Assembly: GCF_000787575.1 (NCBI RefSeq)
Contig: NW_012236531.1
Coordinates: 1,759,396-1,823,395 of the forward strand
Reading direction: 5' to 3'
DNA from: Acytostelium subglobosum LB1
Taxonomy: Eukaryota > Evosea > Eumycetozoa > Acytosteliales > Acytosteliaceae
DNA: 64,000 nt
In this document: in pieces, positions 54,437 through 64,000 of the stretch
Position numbering within the stretch: the stretch's first letter is position 1
How the letters are laid out: each line of letters opens with the position of its first letter
Program-made: the position numbers and the translations under genes
The notes under the pieces: generated by a model
Told to the model about the DNA's origin: nothing
What the model saw: the letters and a program-made list of their open reading frames with translations, nothing else
The model's database searches: none

Positions 54437-55916
54437 ATGCAGAGCTTCATTCAGGTCTCAGCTGACTCTCACTTCCCAATCCAGAACTTGCCTTATGGCG
54501 TGTTCAAACCAACTCCACAAGCAACACCAAGAGTCGGAGTTGCCATCGGTGATCAGGTCTGTGACCTCTCCGTCTTGGTTGACAATGGTCTCTTCAATGG
54601 TCCACTCTTGAACCACACTACAGTGTTCCACAGTGTATGTACTACTGCATCTGACCACCTCTAATCGATAGACTTATTAATCTTCTCCCTCTATTCATGT
54701 TGTTGATCTTCTTAGGACTCACTCAATGCCTTCATGGAGTTGGGAAGAGATGCCTGGACAGAGGCCAGAACTACTCTTCAGAGATTGCTGAGCAGCGACA
54801 ACGCAGAGATCAGAGACAACCAGACCCTTCGTAACATTGTCTTCTTCCCTCAGTCAAACGTCACCATGTTACTGCCTGCTCGCATCGGAGACTACACCGA
54901 CTTTTATGCCTCCAAGGAGCACGCCACCAACGTTGGCATTATGTTCCGTGGCAAAGAGAACGCTTTGATGCCAAACTGGACTCATCTGCCCGTTGGCTAC
55001 CATGGTCGTTCCTCAAGCATCGTCGTGTCAGGAACCAACCTGCACAGACCCCATGGCCAGACCAAGGGCGATGATGACCCCGCACCATCCTTTGGTCCAT
55101 GCAAGCTTCTGGACTTTGAGCTGGAGATGGGCGCCTTCATTGGCACCGGAAACAACCTTGGTTCTCCAGTCCCCATTGGCAAGGCCAAGGAACACATCTT
55201 TGGACTCGTCCTTCTCAATGACTGGTCGGCTCGTGACATCCAAAAGTGGGAGTACGTCCCACTTGGACCATTCTTGGCAAAGAACTTTGGTTCTACTATC
55301 TCTCCATGGATCGTAACTCTTGATGCCCTTGAGCCATTTGCTGTCCTTCCTCCAACTCAAGTATGTACAGTACCTAGTTGTTTCAATCATTATATATCTA
55401 GCCTAACAACTCAATATCCTTTATTTTTACAGGATCCAACTCCATTGGGATACTTGCAAGAGTCTGGCAAGACCACCTATGACATTGAGCTGACTGTTGC
55501 AATCAAGTCACCAAAGATGGAGAAGCCAGCAATTGTTAGCACCTCCAACTTGAAGTACATGTACTGGTCCCTCACTCAACAATTGGCTCACCACACCATC
55601 AGTGGATGCAACCTCAGAGCTGGTGACATGTTGGGAACTGGAACGATCAGTGGACCAGTAAGTATCCAATTGGATCAATCATAAGGTGCAATTACTAACA
55701 TACATATTATATATATTATAGACACCAGACAGCTATGGTTCAATGTTGGAGCTCTGCTGGAAGGGTACCAAGACAGTATCACTTGGAAGCGAGGAGAGGA
55801 GATTCCTTCTCGACGGTGACACCGTTATTATGAGTGGTGTTTGCAGAGGCAACGGATACAACGTTGGATTCGGTGAGAGTGTCGGCACAATCTTGCCAGC
55901 CGTCAACCTCAACTAA
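54437..55916 (+). CDS. fah: Fumarylacetoacetase (tyrosine catabolism)
   Basis: Four exons (54437 to about 54635, about 54717-55360, about 55432-55658 and about 55722-55916). Start [40 protein letters not shown] follows. The active-site region [20 protein letters not shown] (Asp-Tyr-Thr-Asp-Phe metal and catalytic block), [38 protein letters not shown] and [20 protein letters not shown] are intact. The C-terminal [20 protein letters not shown] and [25 protein letters not shown] blocks match the family. It hydrolyses fumarylacetoacetate to fumarate and acetoacetate in the cytosol. The in-frame region upstream of 54437 (from 54302) is low complexity and not conserved. Confidence 0.94.
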
Positions 55917-56064
55917 GGTGACACCAAGCAGTCATCTTGTTAATAGTGGCTACAATCATGATCCTTATAAAATGAGCAAAGGCAGCAGTTTACCTCGTAT
56001 GTTTATTCTGTTTGATCTAAACAATGTGTGAAAGTAGTAGTATGTCCGTATGAAGTGAATGTTG

Positions 56065-57749
56065 TCAATTTGGTGGATAACCTTGATAGGTGTGTGTCCC
56101 TTGATAGTAGCCACCAGTGTTGTTAAGTGTTGGTAGAATGTGCTCAATGTCAACTTGTTGATGTTGTTGTTGTTGATGATGTAGTTGATGATGTTGTTGG
56201 TGAGGTTGATTGTATGGAGTAGCAGTGGTAAAGCTGTATGGTTGGCTATTGTTTGGATGGCTGGTTTGTTGTTGATAGGGAGAAATGAAATCGGCTGATA
56301 TATCGTTGCTGTAGATTGATGTTGTAGAGGGTGCATTATATACACTGGTCGGAGGTGGCTGTGCTACATTGTTTGGTTGTACTAATACACTACCACTGTT
56401 GTTGTGTTGTTGATGCATAGATTGGCGGTGCTGCTGTTGTTGCTGCTGGTTATTGATGTTATTATATGATGGAACTGATGTTGATGAAGAGGAACCTTGT
56501 TTGGTTTGGCTCAACTGCTCCCAAAGGTTGTTGGCCATTTCCAAGTTGGAGAGGACATATTTAGAGTTGGCGTCGAGTAGTACCACCAACATTGCCTCTT
56601 GACGTACGTTGAGATATTTGCTCATCTGTTTGGAGGTCTCCATAAGCATGCGACATCCTCTGATGAACACCTGCTTAAGACGCTCCAGGTTGAATGTGAA
56701 CTCAAGTATCTCGCTCGTGTCTACCCTGTCAGAGTCTGTGAGGTCGTTCAGGGGTGCAGAGGTTGACTGCGCCTTGGTCAACAGATCCTCAATGTTTGGC
56801 ATGACAAACACCTTGGAGAGGTAGAACTGCTGGATCTTCTCATCCACCTCAGTCAGATCCTTCTGAAGCTTGACCTCTTCCTCGCAGTATCGATGCCAGA
56901 TGTTTGATAGGTTCTGGTTTTGTTCCTTTGAAATGTTGGCCTTGATTGAGTAATGTTTCCACCAGTCTGAATGGTTGGAGTTGATCACAAAGTCGGACCA
57001 AGGGTTGGTCAATGGTTTGAAACCGAGCATTGTGAGCTTAATATGTGAGAATGGATGAACAAACTGGAAAACAATAACAAGTACTTGGTTAGTGGACAAC
57101 AAGGTTCAGTGGTTAACAATCGTCTACTATTATGCATACCTTTTCAATTTCCTTCTCGCGGTAGGTGATTGAGTTCTGTTTATGTACATAAAAGTCCTTC
57201 AGGAGGGAGCTGAGCACAGCATCAGGTTCTCCATTCCTTATCGCCTGATCGATACTGATGATGGTCTTTCTAACCTGTGCCATTTGAGTGCCCATATCAG
57301 GAGGTATTCGCATGAGTTCGGTTGGATTGCTTCCAAACTTGCTCATATCACTCTTTAATGTTTCGTTCTCTACCATTAATTGATGAAGCTATTGTTGATA
57401 ACATGTTATTATTAGAATCCAACAAACTAACTACTATTATATAAATGAATAATCGTGTAGATGATCTTACCCTGTCCTCCATCTCTTTGATATGAAGTTT
57501 CTTTCGTTGCCTGTAGTTCCTGCTGGCAACGTTCTGATTACTTCTTCTCTCTTTATACTTTTGTGTCTTTGGTGGTCCACCTCCATTCGCATCGTTGCCA
57601 TCGTTTGTCTGTTCCGTAGCCAACAATAGGCTAGTGTCGATGTGGTGTTGTGAAGAAGCAGCACCAGCTACTGATGGATTGGTGCCTCCTATACTGCTGT
57701 ATTGAGAGTAATCAAACTGTGTTGTCGAGTTGATACTTCGAGAGCTCAT
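56065..57749 (-). CDS. bZIP transcription factor with conserved C-terminal helical domain
   Basis: Three exons (about 57471-57749, about 57139-57388 and 56065 to about 57064). The basic region KERRSNQNVASRNYRQRKKL carries the N-x7-R signature (NVASRNYR), followed across the splice by a short leucine zipper (KEMEDRLHQLMVENETLKSD). The middle exon has MGTQMAQVRKTIISIDQAIR and LLKDFYVHKQNSITYREKEI. The third exon has a helical domain (WWKHYSIKANISKEQNQNLS, ILEFTFNLERLKQVFIRGCR, VRQEAMLVVLLDANSKYVLS) and then a long Gln/His/Asn/Pro/Tyr-rich tail. The helical domain is not one I recognise. Dictyostelids have about 20 bZIP genes, including dimA/dimB for DIF signalling; I cannot assign this one. Confidence 0.84.
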
Positions 57750-58127
57750 GTTGTAGTTGTTGTTGTATTATGTGTGTTGAGTTGTGTTTATCTGTTCTAA
57801 AGACAAAAAGGATGCGTGATTCGTTTCCCACTTGCACTCTCTATGACCCCCAGGACAAACTTTTTTTTTAATTAATTTAAATAAAATCGGGTTAAAAGTG
57901 TCCAACTACTGTATTGAATCCAGATCTAAACACTTTATCAACAATAACTACAATAATCATTTCCTTTTTTGTAGATACAGATCAATGCTTGGAAATGAGG
58001 AGGAAAGAATCATGTTAGAGACACAACCATTTACACCAACAATGTCTGTTCACTCTCAGTAGTTGTGGAGATTGCATTGTTATTTAGATAGACTAGTCAT
58101 CAGCTACAACGTTCATCCTCAACCAAA
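57750..58127. promoter_or_regulatory. Divergent promoter of the bZIP and coiled-coil genes
   Basis: About 380 bp, including a T9 run followed by AATTAATTTAAATAAAA at about 57860-57885, typical of oligo-T plus AT-rich dictyostelid promoters. Confidence 0.5.
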
Positions 58128-60883
58128 ATGGAGTCCCAAGCTGCGCAGTTCTATTACAACAATGATATGTCATCATTGTCTATGAACAAACAACCCATTG
58201 TCGGTGGTGACAACAATGACATTCCAAACCTCTCCTTTGCCACAATGTTGATTGACCAACATCAATCATCCGTGCCACCACTTTCATCTTCGTCATCTTC
58301 AACTCAGCGTCCATCATTTCAATCTCATCATCAAAAACAACAACAATCATCTTTCCTCTTTACACCTTTGGTCACAAAGAATATCCCATTGCCCTCATAC
58401 AACAGCAACAACAATGGGGACAACAAACACCAAACCAATAACAACCATTCATCAATCTATAATATGAACTCATCCTCAGAAAAGACATCGACCAAGGACA
58501 TATCAAGGATGAAGTCTCCAACTGTGTTTGCATCGTCCAACAGCCACCTTTTTGAGTCACCAATGTCTGCTGCCAGAGGATCTGCCAACTCCAAGTCTGT
58601 TCCATCATCCCCTCTTCCATTCAACAAGCTACCAGTAACACCAGCTGCCACATCTGGAAAGACTACCATACAAGACGCAAGACCATTGCCAAGGAACTCA
58701 ACAAACATACAAATTGTTGGCCAAGATACCCAGGCCGCCAACAACATCTCCACCCAATCCTTTGATGACCAACAACAGTGTATGGTGGACGATCAGTCTG
58801 ATATTGATCTAGAGTATCCAATGAAGCTTTTGAAGAAACTATTGGAGTCAATTGGTAAGATATTTGTACCCAATGTACCATTTTGAAAATCAACTAACCT
58901 TATTTCTCTGCTGACTTCAGATGAGTTTGAATATAACTACCACAACAATGAAGCTATCAAGTTGATGCTCAATGAGAAGATTGTTTCTCTTGGTGATGAG
59001 TTGAGGAACAAGGAAGACTCTATCAAAGCAATCCAGAACGAGAACCACCTACTCAGACTAAAGTTCAATGACCTTGAGACCCAGATGAACAAGGTTGAGG
59101 TGGAGCTCAAGTCAACAAAACTTCTCAACAAGGCCATACAAGAAAGTCTGGAGCAATATGAGGACAAGAGAAGCTCAATTGACCAACTGGCTGACAAGGT
59201 TGAAAGGAGGAGCCAGGAGACCAATGAATATATTCAGAACGCCGCTTGCACCATTGAGAAGATGTCCGGTCAGATCATTCTTCATGAAGAGACTATCAAA
59301 GAGAGTATGTATGCTTGGCAAGAAACGGTGGTCTCTAAGTCACTAACATGTCAACAGAATCACAGACCGAGATATCAATGCAAAAGGACCTGGATTGTCT
59401 GAGGATGGAGTATGAAAGAGAGATCAAGGATTGCCAAGACAAGATCTGTAAGTAGTAAAATTCTGGCTTAAGATGGTTGATGTGGTCGGATTGTCTAACA
59501 TTCTTACGATTACCTAGTGAAGAACAAGATTGACCTGAGCTCGATGGAGTCGGACCAAAAGACACTACTCAATAAGAAATCCACTATTGAGAAGGAGCTC
59601 CAACTAAAGAGGGATGAGTTGGACAAACAATCCAGGTACTTAGAGGCCACAAACTCGAGGCTACAAGAGCTTGTGGATCAGGTGTCACTGCTCCAGGAGA
59701 CCATCACCCAGAAGGATGTTGATACTTCATCTCTCAAGCATCAACTCTCAGGTCTCACCTCTCAGTATGAGAAGGACATACAGAAGCAACAAGAACAAAC
59801 ACAAGAGTTGAAAGCAAAGAACATGACGTTGAATGATGAGAAGGATAGAATGGTCATAGAGATTGAAGAGTAAGATTAATATTGGTACATCTAAATAATT
59901 ACTATATTTAACTGACTTTTACACTACACAGGTTGCAGGCAACTAACGAATCCCAAAGAGTTCATCTAGAGTCGGTGGAGAAGGAGTGTACAAGTTTATT
60001 GGCCTATAAAGATGAGCACATCAATCTTGAGAAGGAGCTCAAGACGGCCAAAGAAAGGAACGAATACCTTACCAACAAGATGGAATCAAGTAGTGTCAGG
60101 ATTCTATATCTGGAGAAGGAGATGGAGACCCAATTTGAAGAGAACAGGAGGCTCATTTCAGCAAAGAATCAACTGGAGGATGATCAATCACTGCTTCTCT
60201 CCAAGAACACAGAGAAAGACCAGGCTATCCAATCATATGTGAAGAGACTCTCTGATTTGGAAACAGACCTTGACAAGTCATACAAGGATAGGGATCTCCA
60301 ATCAAAGAAGCTAACGGTAAGTGATCATGGTCATTAGGAATAGCATATACTGATACAAAAAGGGTGATAACAGGAGAAGAACATTCAGCTGAACATATTG
60401 GAGGAGAGGAACAACCTACTAAAGATGGACAAAGAGAGATTGATTGAGCACTACAAATTTCTGGATGACCAGAAGGTGAAGGAGGTCTTCCCAGTGGCAT
60501 CCACAACCGCTTACCCCAAGAATGTTCAGGCTCCTGTTAATTGTGATGACAATCCAAGTCTGAGCCAACTGGAGATTGTTCCATATATCCACAACAACAA
60601 TCCCATCAGTCCACTTCCTCCAGTCTACTCGTACAATGTCAATGACCGCCATCAGGGGGACCAGAAGGCCTCTGACCTCAGGACAGAAGATGTAACTGTC
60701 ATCGCTACCACCCCTACATCAGTAAGTTGACAACAACAACAACAACAACAACAACAAGTACAACTTACTAACACTAAAAGATAGACCAAAGCAACAAGTG
60801 GGAAGGCTCCCTCAAGAAGAAGGTCTACCAAGGCTATCCCACCAAGCACACCTTCATCCAAAGACATCCTGACCTTCAATTGA
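58128..60883 (+). CDS. Large coiled-coil protein, unrecognised
   Basis: About seven exons, roughly 780 residues. The N-terminal 240 residues are disordered Ser/Asn/Gln (MESQAAQFYYNNDMSSLSMN, then poly-Gln and poly-Asn patches). From exon 2 on (58922) there is near-continuous coiled coil: EAIKLMLNEKIVSLGDELRN, NDLETQMNKVEVELKSTKLL, KRDELDKQSRYLEATNSRLQ, ENRRLISAKNQLEDDQSLLL, KRLSDLETDLDKSYKDRDLQ. The C-terminal tail is Pro/Ser-rich and basic (KAPSRRRSTKAIPPS), ending KDILTFN at 60883. The layout resembles filament/centrosome or chromosome-axis scaffolds, but no family motif is visible, so the role is not assigned. It is tail-to-tail with Tsg101 (16 nt between stops). Confidence 0.8.
60728..60755. 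repeat. CAA trinucleotide tract in an intron
   Basis: About nine CAA units lie in the last intron of the coiled-coil gene, immediately after the donor site. Confidence 0.85.
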
Positions 60884-60899
60884 TTAGATAGAGATTGGT

Positions 60900-62058
60900 T
60901 TATTGTACAGTGGCAGTATAAAACATGTTGAACTGGAGCTGCTGTTGTGCCTTTTTGATTGTTGCTCTGATCATGAACTGCTCTCGGCTTAAGGAACGTA
61001 CACTCTTTAGGTACTCCTCCAAGGATATCCTCTGCTTCTGAAGGGCCTTGTCGAGATAGTACAGTGTGTCCTCTATTGTCTGGTCCTCTGACACCAATTG
61101 AAGTAACTGTCGTGTTATGGGCTCTCTTGGCTCGGACAGACTGTCAATGTCGACGTCCTTGTCGTCTCTCTTGTTCTCCAGAAGCCACCTATCATATTGA
61201 TCATTCCTCTCGGTGACATTGATAATCATCACCTCACAGTTTGAGAGTTCCTTGTTGAGGGCCTCAACCTCTTGAGATATCCTTGCTGTCCTTTCCTCCA
61301 GGCTGCCATTGTGTGCAATGTAGTTCTCAATCTCTTTGGATGTGGTGTGGTAGAACGAGGAGAGAAGTACCTGAAGCTTCTCCGTGCATTTTTGGAGTGC
61401 CTCCTCTGTTTCGTTCCTCCTGGTAGTCACAGGTGAGGGTGAGCTTTGGTTCGCTTGAGGTTGACCAGTTTTAGAGAAAGGTGGAGATTGTTGTTGTTGC
61501 TGTTGTTGTGGCTGCTGAGCATGTTTAGTGATCAGAGGTGGATAGGCACTAAATGTGTCGCATAGTATCTTGATACTCTGTGCAATGTTGCATGACCAGA
61601 CCCATTGTGTGAGATACTGATGAAGACAAATACCACCATCGCCAACCTGTGGATGACCCCTGACTATATCCATGTCAGGTGTAGGGTCCAACACGATAAC
61701 TGGTGGGGCCAGTGGAAAGTTCTCTGGTATCCAAACCACGATTGGTATATAGTAGGTGATCTGTCGATAGATGATTGGAATGGTACCTTTAAGGAATATC
61801 AATGTGTTACCTACGCCTCTATCTATAGGTGTTGTTGTTTGTCGTCAAAGAGTAGTTGTAAGATGAAAGGTTAGTAGTTGCTCGAACCACCTAATCAAGT
61901 TGATAGCCATCAAAGTACATACTTCCATAGCTGGGTACGAGGTTGGGGAAGAACCTAAATACATCAGTGACATCCACTCTGACCCTATTGGTGTCGTGAT
62001 ATATTCGAATGTGAGCTAGGTATGATACTATCGTGTTGACCTTGTCATTAATATTCAT
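60900..62058 (-). CDS. tsg101: Tsg101 / Vps23, ESCRT-I subunit
   Basis: Two exons: about 61921-62058 and 60900-61815, about 350 residues. Exon 1 starts MNINDKVNTIVSYLAHIRIY and ends FFPNLVPSYGS; splicing yields NTLIFLKGTIPIIYRQITYY and IPIVVWIPENFPLAPPVIVL, the UEV (inactive E2-like) core of Tsg101. GDGGICLHQYLTQWVWSCNI is the pseudo-active-site region, with no catalytic Cys in the E2 position. A Pro/Gln/Ser linker leads to a coiled coil (EEALQKCTEKLQVLLSSFYH) and the C-terminal steadiness box (DTLYYLDKALQKQRISLEEY, LKSVRSLSREQFMIRATIKK). The UEV is more compact than in human Tsg101: the loop before FLKGTIP is short. The protein sorts ubiquitinated cargo into multivesicular bodies. Confidence 0.92.
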
Positions 62059-62526
62059 TTCTTCTGACTATCTAATTGTATACACTGTACAAAAATGAAC
62101 TTTGGCATCAAACAATAAAAAAAAACATTCATAGTTAATGCTTCTATCTCACCATGGTTCAAACAAATATATAGATTTTATTAATGGAAAAGAGAGTTTG
62201 GTATTATCACAATTTAAATAAATATCAGAGAATTTACATATGGATAATAATAAGTTGGTATATATTGTAGTTAACAATTATAATTTAATTGGGGGATCAT
62301 CAGCAGTTGTTATGATGGTGATGATCGATCTCAAAATAATTTTGTGTTGGGGTGTGTATATTAGTTGTGGTTGTTGTAATTTATCCAAACCATTTATATA
62401 TGAATTAATTAAATATTGAATATATATTTATGATTGAATCGAAATACATATATATATGTATTGTACGAAACAATTAAATCTATCTCAATTCAAACCAAAC
62501 TCTCATCTTTGACAACTACCTAAAGA
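62059..62526. promoter_or_regulatory. Divergent AT-rich promoter of tsg101 and the SLC44-like gene
   Basis: About 470 bp, strongly AT-rich, with TATATA-like runs at about 62415-62460 just upstream of the plus-strand gene. No RNA or protein gene is seen. Confidence 0.5.
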
Positions 62527-64000
62527 ATGGCACAAGATGACCCAAATAATAATAATAACAATAATAATCAATCACAACAATACTTAATTCCACAATATAT
62601 GACAGTCAACTCAATTGATACTGAATATACACCAACACCGGAACCTCAATCACAACCATTGTTAAAAGAATCTCATGATCAGTCCAACGTGCAATCGGTC
62701 CTCCAACCTGTTGAACTTGATGAAGGAAATCGCCAAGAGAATACCAATCGCAAACCAACTGCTCCAAAATACCAAGATATACTCTTTATCGTTCTCTTTG
62801 TCACCTATATTCTTGGAGTTGGTGTATTGTTTGGAATAACCTTCATTATATCCGACCCTGCTCCTGATCCCAGCCCTACATATGGTGATGATAGCAGTAG
62901 TTCTGACTCGTCCTACTTCATTTATCAGTTGCTCTGGATGAACTTTGTTGCTTCTATGGTGGCTGCCCTCTTTGCTGGAATCTGGTTTTGTTGTGCCATC
63001 AACCGCTCCAAGCCTCTGGTCAAATGGACCTTTATCCTTGGCATTGTGCTTAGTATTCCAATAACTATACTGCTCCTACTGCAATCGTTTATTTGCGGAG
63101 TGTTATCCTTGATGTGGTCCATCGTATTGATTGTGGTCTATATAACAAGGAGGAATAGGATGGACTTTACATCAGCACTCTTGTCATCCTCTACCAAACT
63201 TGCCTTGAGTATGTAATACTAGACGTCTACACTCCTCCAACAATATTCTCCAACAGCTTACTAACTTGATTCATATCTACTAAAGAGTATAGAGCAGTAA
63301 TCCGAGTGTCCATCGTAGCATGGTTTATCACCATCGTGTGGTTTGTCATATTGATCACAGTGATGGAACTGATCTCCAGATCATTTGATGGCATCTTGTT
63401 TGGATTCTTTTTCATCTACCTTGTGTTTGCCGCCTACTGGATGTACAACGTTATCAAGAACGTAGTTCACACAACAGTGAGTGGTCTGTTTGCATCTTGG
63501 TACTTTATGGATGAAAGTGGTGCCAGCATGCCAGAGTATCCAACTCTTAGATCTCTAAATAGAGCCATGACCACGTCATTTGGATCCATCTGCTACGGCT
63601 CTCTGCTGATATCAATCGTGGACACACTCAACGTTTTGTCGATCCAAATGAGTGGATCGATGAACCTCATTGTCCGACTCCTTGGCTGCATCCTCCATGG
63701 CTTATTGTATCTATTGCGCAACGTTCTACAACTTTTCAACACGTACACATTTACACAGGTGGCCATCTATGGAAAGTCATACTGCCAGGCTGCTAAAGAC
63801 ACTGTCGAGTTGTTCAAACGAAGACAATCTGAGCTCGTGACCAACCAGATCTACGTGAGAACAGTTATCTTTGTTACCTGTTTAGTTGGTGGAATGATTG
63901 GAGGCATCATTGGACACTTTGTAGCGGTCAATGGACTACATCTTTCCTATGGAGGTCTAACAGCATTCATCCTCACCTTTTGTTATATACGCATCAACTT
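62527..64000 (+). CDS. Choline-transporter-like (CTL/SLC44, Pns1-type) membrane protein, 3' end outside window
   Basis: Exons 62527-63208 and 63286 onward, still open at 64000. The cytoplasmic N-terminus is Asn/Gln/Pro-rich (about 90 residues: MAQDDPNNNN, TPTPEPQSQPLLKE). Transmembrane segments follow: DILFIVLFVTYILGVGVLFG (TM1 with the DxxF-type start seen in CTL proteins), LLWMNFVASMVAALFAGIWF, WTFILGIVLSIPITILLLLQ, LSLMWSIVLIVVYITRRNR. Exon 2 has YWMYNVIKNVVHTTVSGLFA, SWYFMDESG, SLNRAMTTSFGSICYGSLLI, FNTYTFTQVAIYGKSYCQAA and VGGMIGGIIGHFVAVNGLHL. The blocks VxxVVHTTVSGxxAxWYF, FGSICYGSL and NxYxFxQVAIYGKSYCxAA are CTL/SLC44 and Pns1 hallmarks. The first loop is short, so it is nearer to fungal Pns1 than to animal CTL1. 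Confidence 0.88.

Noticed and set aside
58922-60720. Coiled-coil gene as a synaptonemal-complex or kinesin-like protein
   Set aside because: No motor, globular or family-specific motif is visible; coiled coil alone is insufficient.
1-64000. tRNA, rRNA and dictyostelid class I RNA genes
   Set aside because: A by-eye scan of intergenic DNA for T-arm-like sequences, the DUSE-like promoter element and the class I 11-nt motif found nothing convincing; tRNAscan-SE and Infernal would be decisive.

Overview
This window looks like nuclear DNA of a dictyostelid social amoeba (Amoebozoa). The evidence is in the sequence: genes are split by many short, AT-rich GT-AG introns (mostly 60-110 nt); intergenic spaces are small; proteins carry long Asn, Gln, Thr and Ser homopolymers. 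There are lineage-typical families: FNIP-repeat proteins, an SH2 plus leucine-rich-repeat protein resembling LrrB, a CfaD-type cathepsin, TIG/EGF surface proteins and Thr-rich GPI-type proteins. Base composition is clearly less AT-rich than expected for Dictyostelium discoideum, so I favour another dictyostelid, but I cannot name the species. I see no transposase, reverse transcriptase, integrase, capsid gene, CRISPR array, rRNA or tRNA gene. Short N runs occur at 8106, 9333, 19602-19603 and 22948, so this is an assembled scaffold.

Layout. 1-9.1 kb is mostly minus strand: an SH2/LRR protein (3' end outside the window), threonine synthase, a PPP1R21 orthologue (FERRY/Rab5 effector subunit), a TBC-domain protein with degenerate catalytic fingers, and a Thr-rich surface protein. 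10-21 kb holds a type II membrane protein, tubulin cofactor C, a multi-pass membrane protein, a Cys-rich Thr-stalk surface protein behind a long polypyrimidine tract, NMD3 (60S export), condensin-II subunit H2 and a small coiled-coil protein. 22-33.6 kb is bracketed by two near-identical, same-strand FNIP-repeat genes, both frame-disrupted; between them lie PAAF1, PWP1 and the pseudokinase SCYL2.

33.6-45.7 kb holds an unrecognised gene broken by a fold-back palindrome, a C-type-lectin/TIG/EGF membrane protein, the CfaD-like cysteine protease, an unrecognised protein, a histidine acid phosphatase and a stand-alone voltage-sensor protein. 45.7-64 kb holds a rhomboid protease fused to MORN repeats, AVL9, HPRT, a bacterial-looking dihydrouridine synthase, the methionine-salvage dehydratase MtnB/APIP, a 65-residue APC13 homologue split over two exons, a tiny membrane-tethered protein, fumarylacetoacetase, a bZIP factor, a large coiled-coil protein, the ESCRT-I subunit Tsg101 and a CTL/SLC44-like transporter running off the end.

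Most genes are ordinary single-copy eukaryotic housekeeping functions (ribosome biogenesis, proteasome assembly, trafficking, nucleotide and amino-acid metabolism, chromosome condensation) and are not organised as a pathway. Convergent neighbours are packed very tightly (16-55 nt between stop codons in several pairs). The most distinctive items are the rhomboid-MORN fusion, the voltage-sensor-only protein, the dead-looking TBC protein beside PPP1R21, the FNIP gene pair with reciprocal frame breaks, and the template-switch-like fold-back at 34.7 kb.
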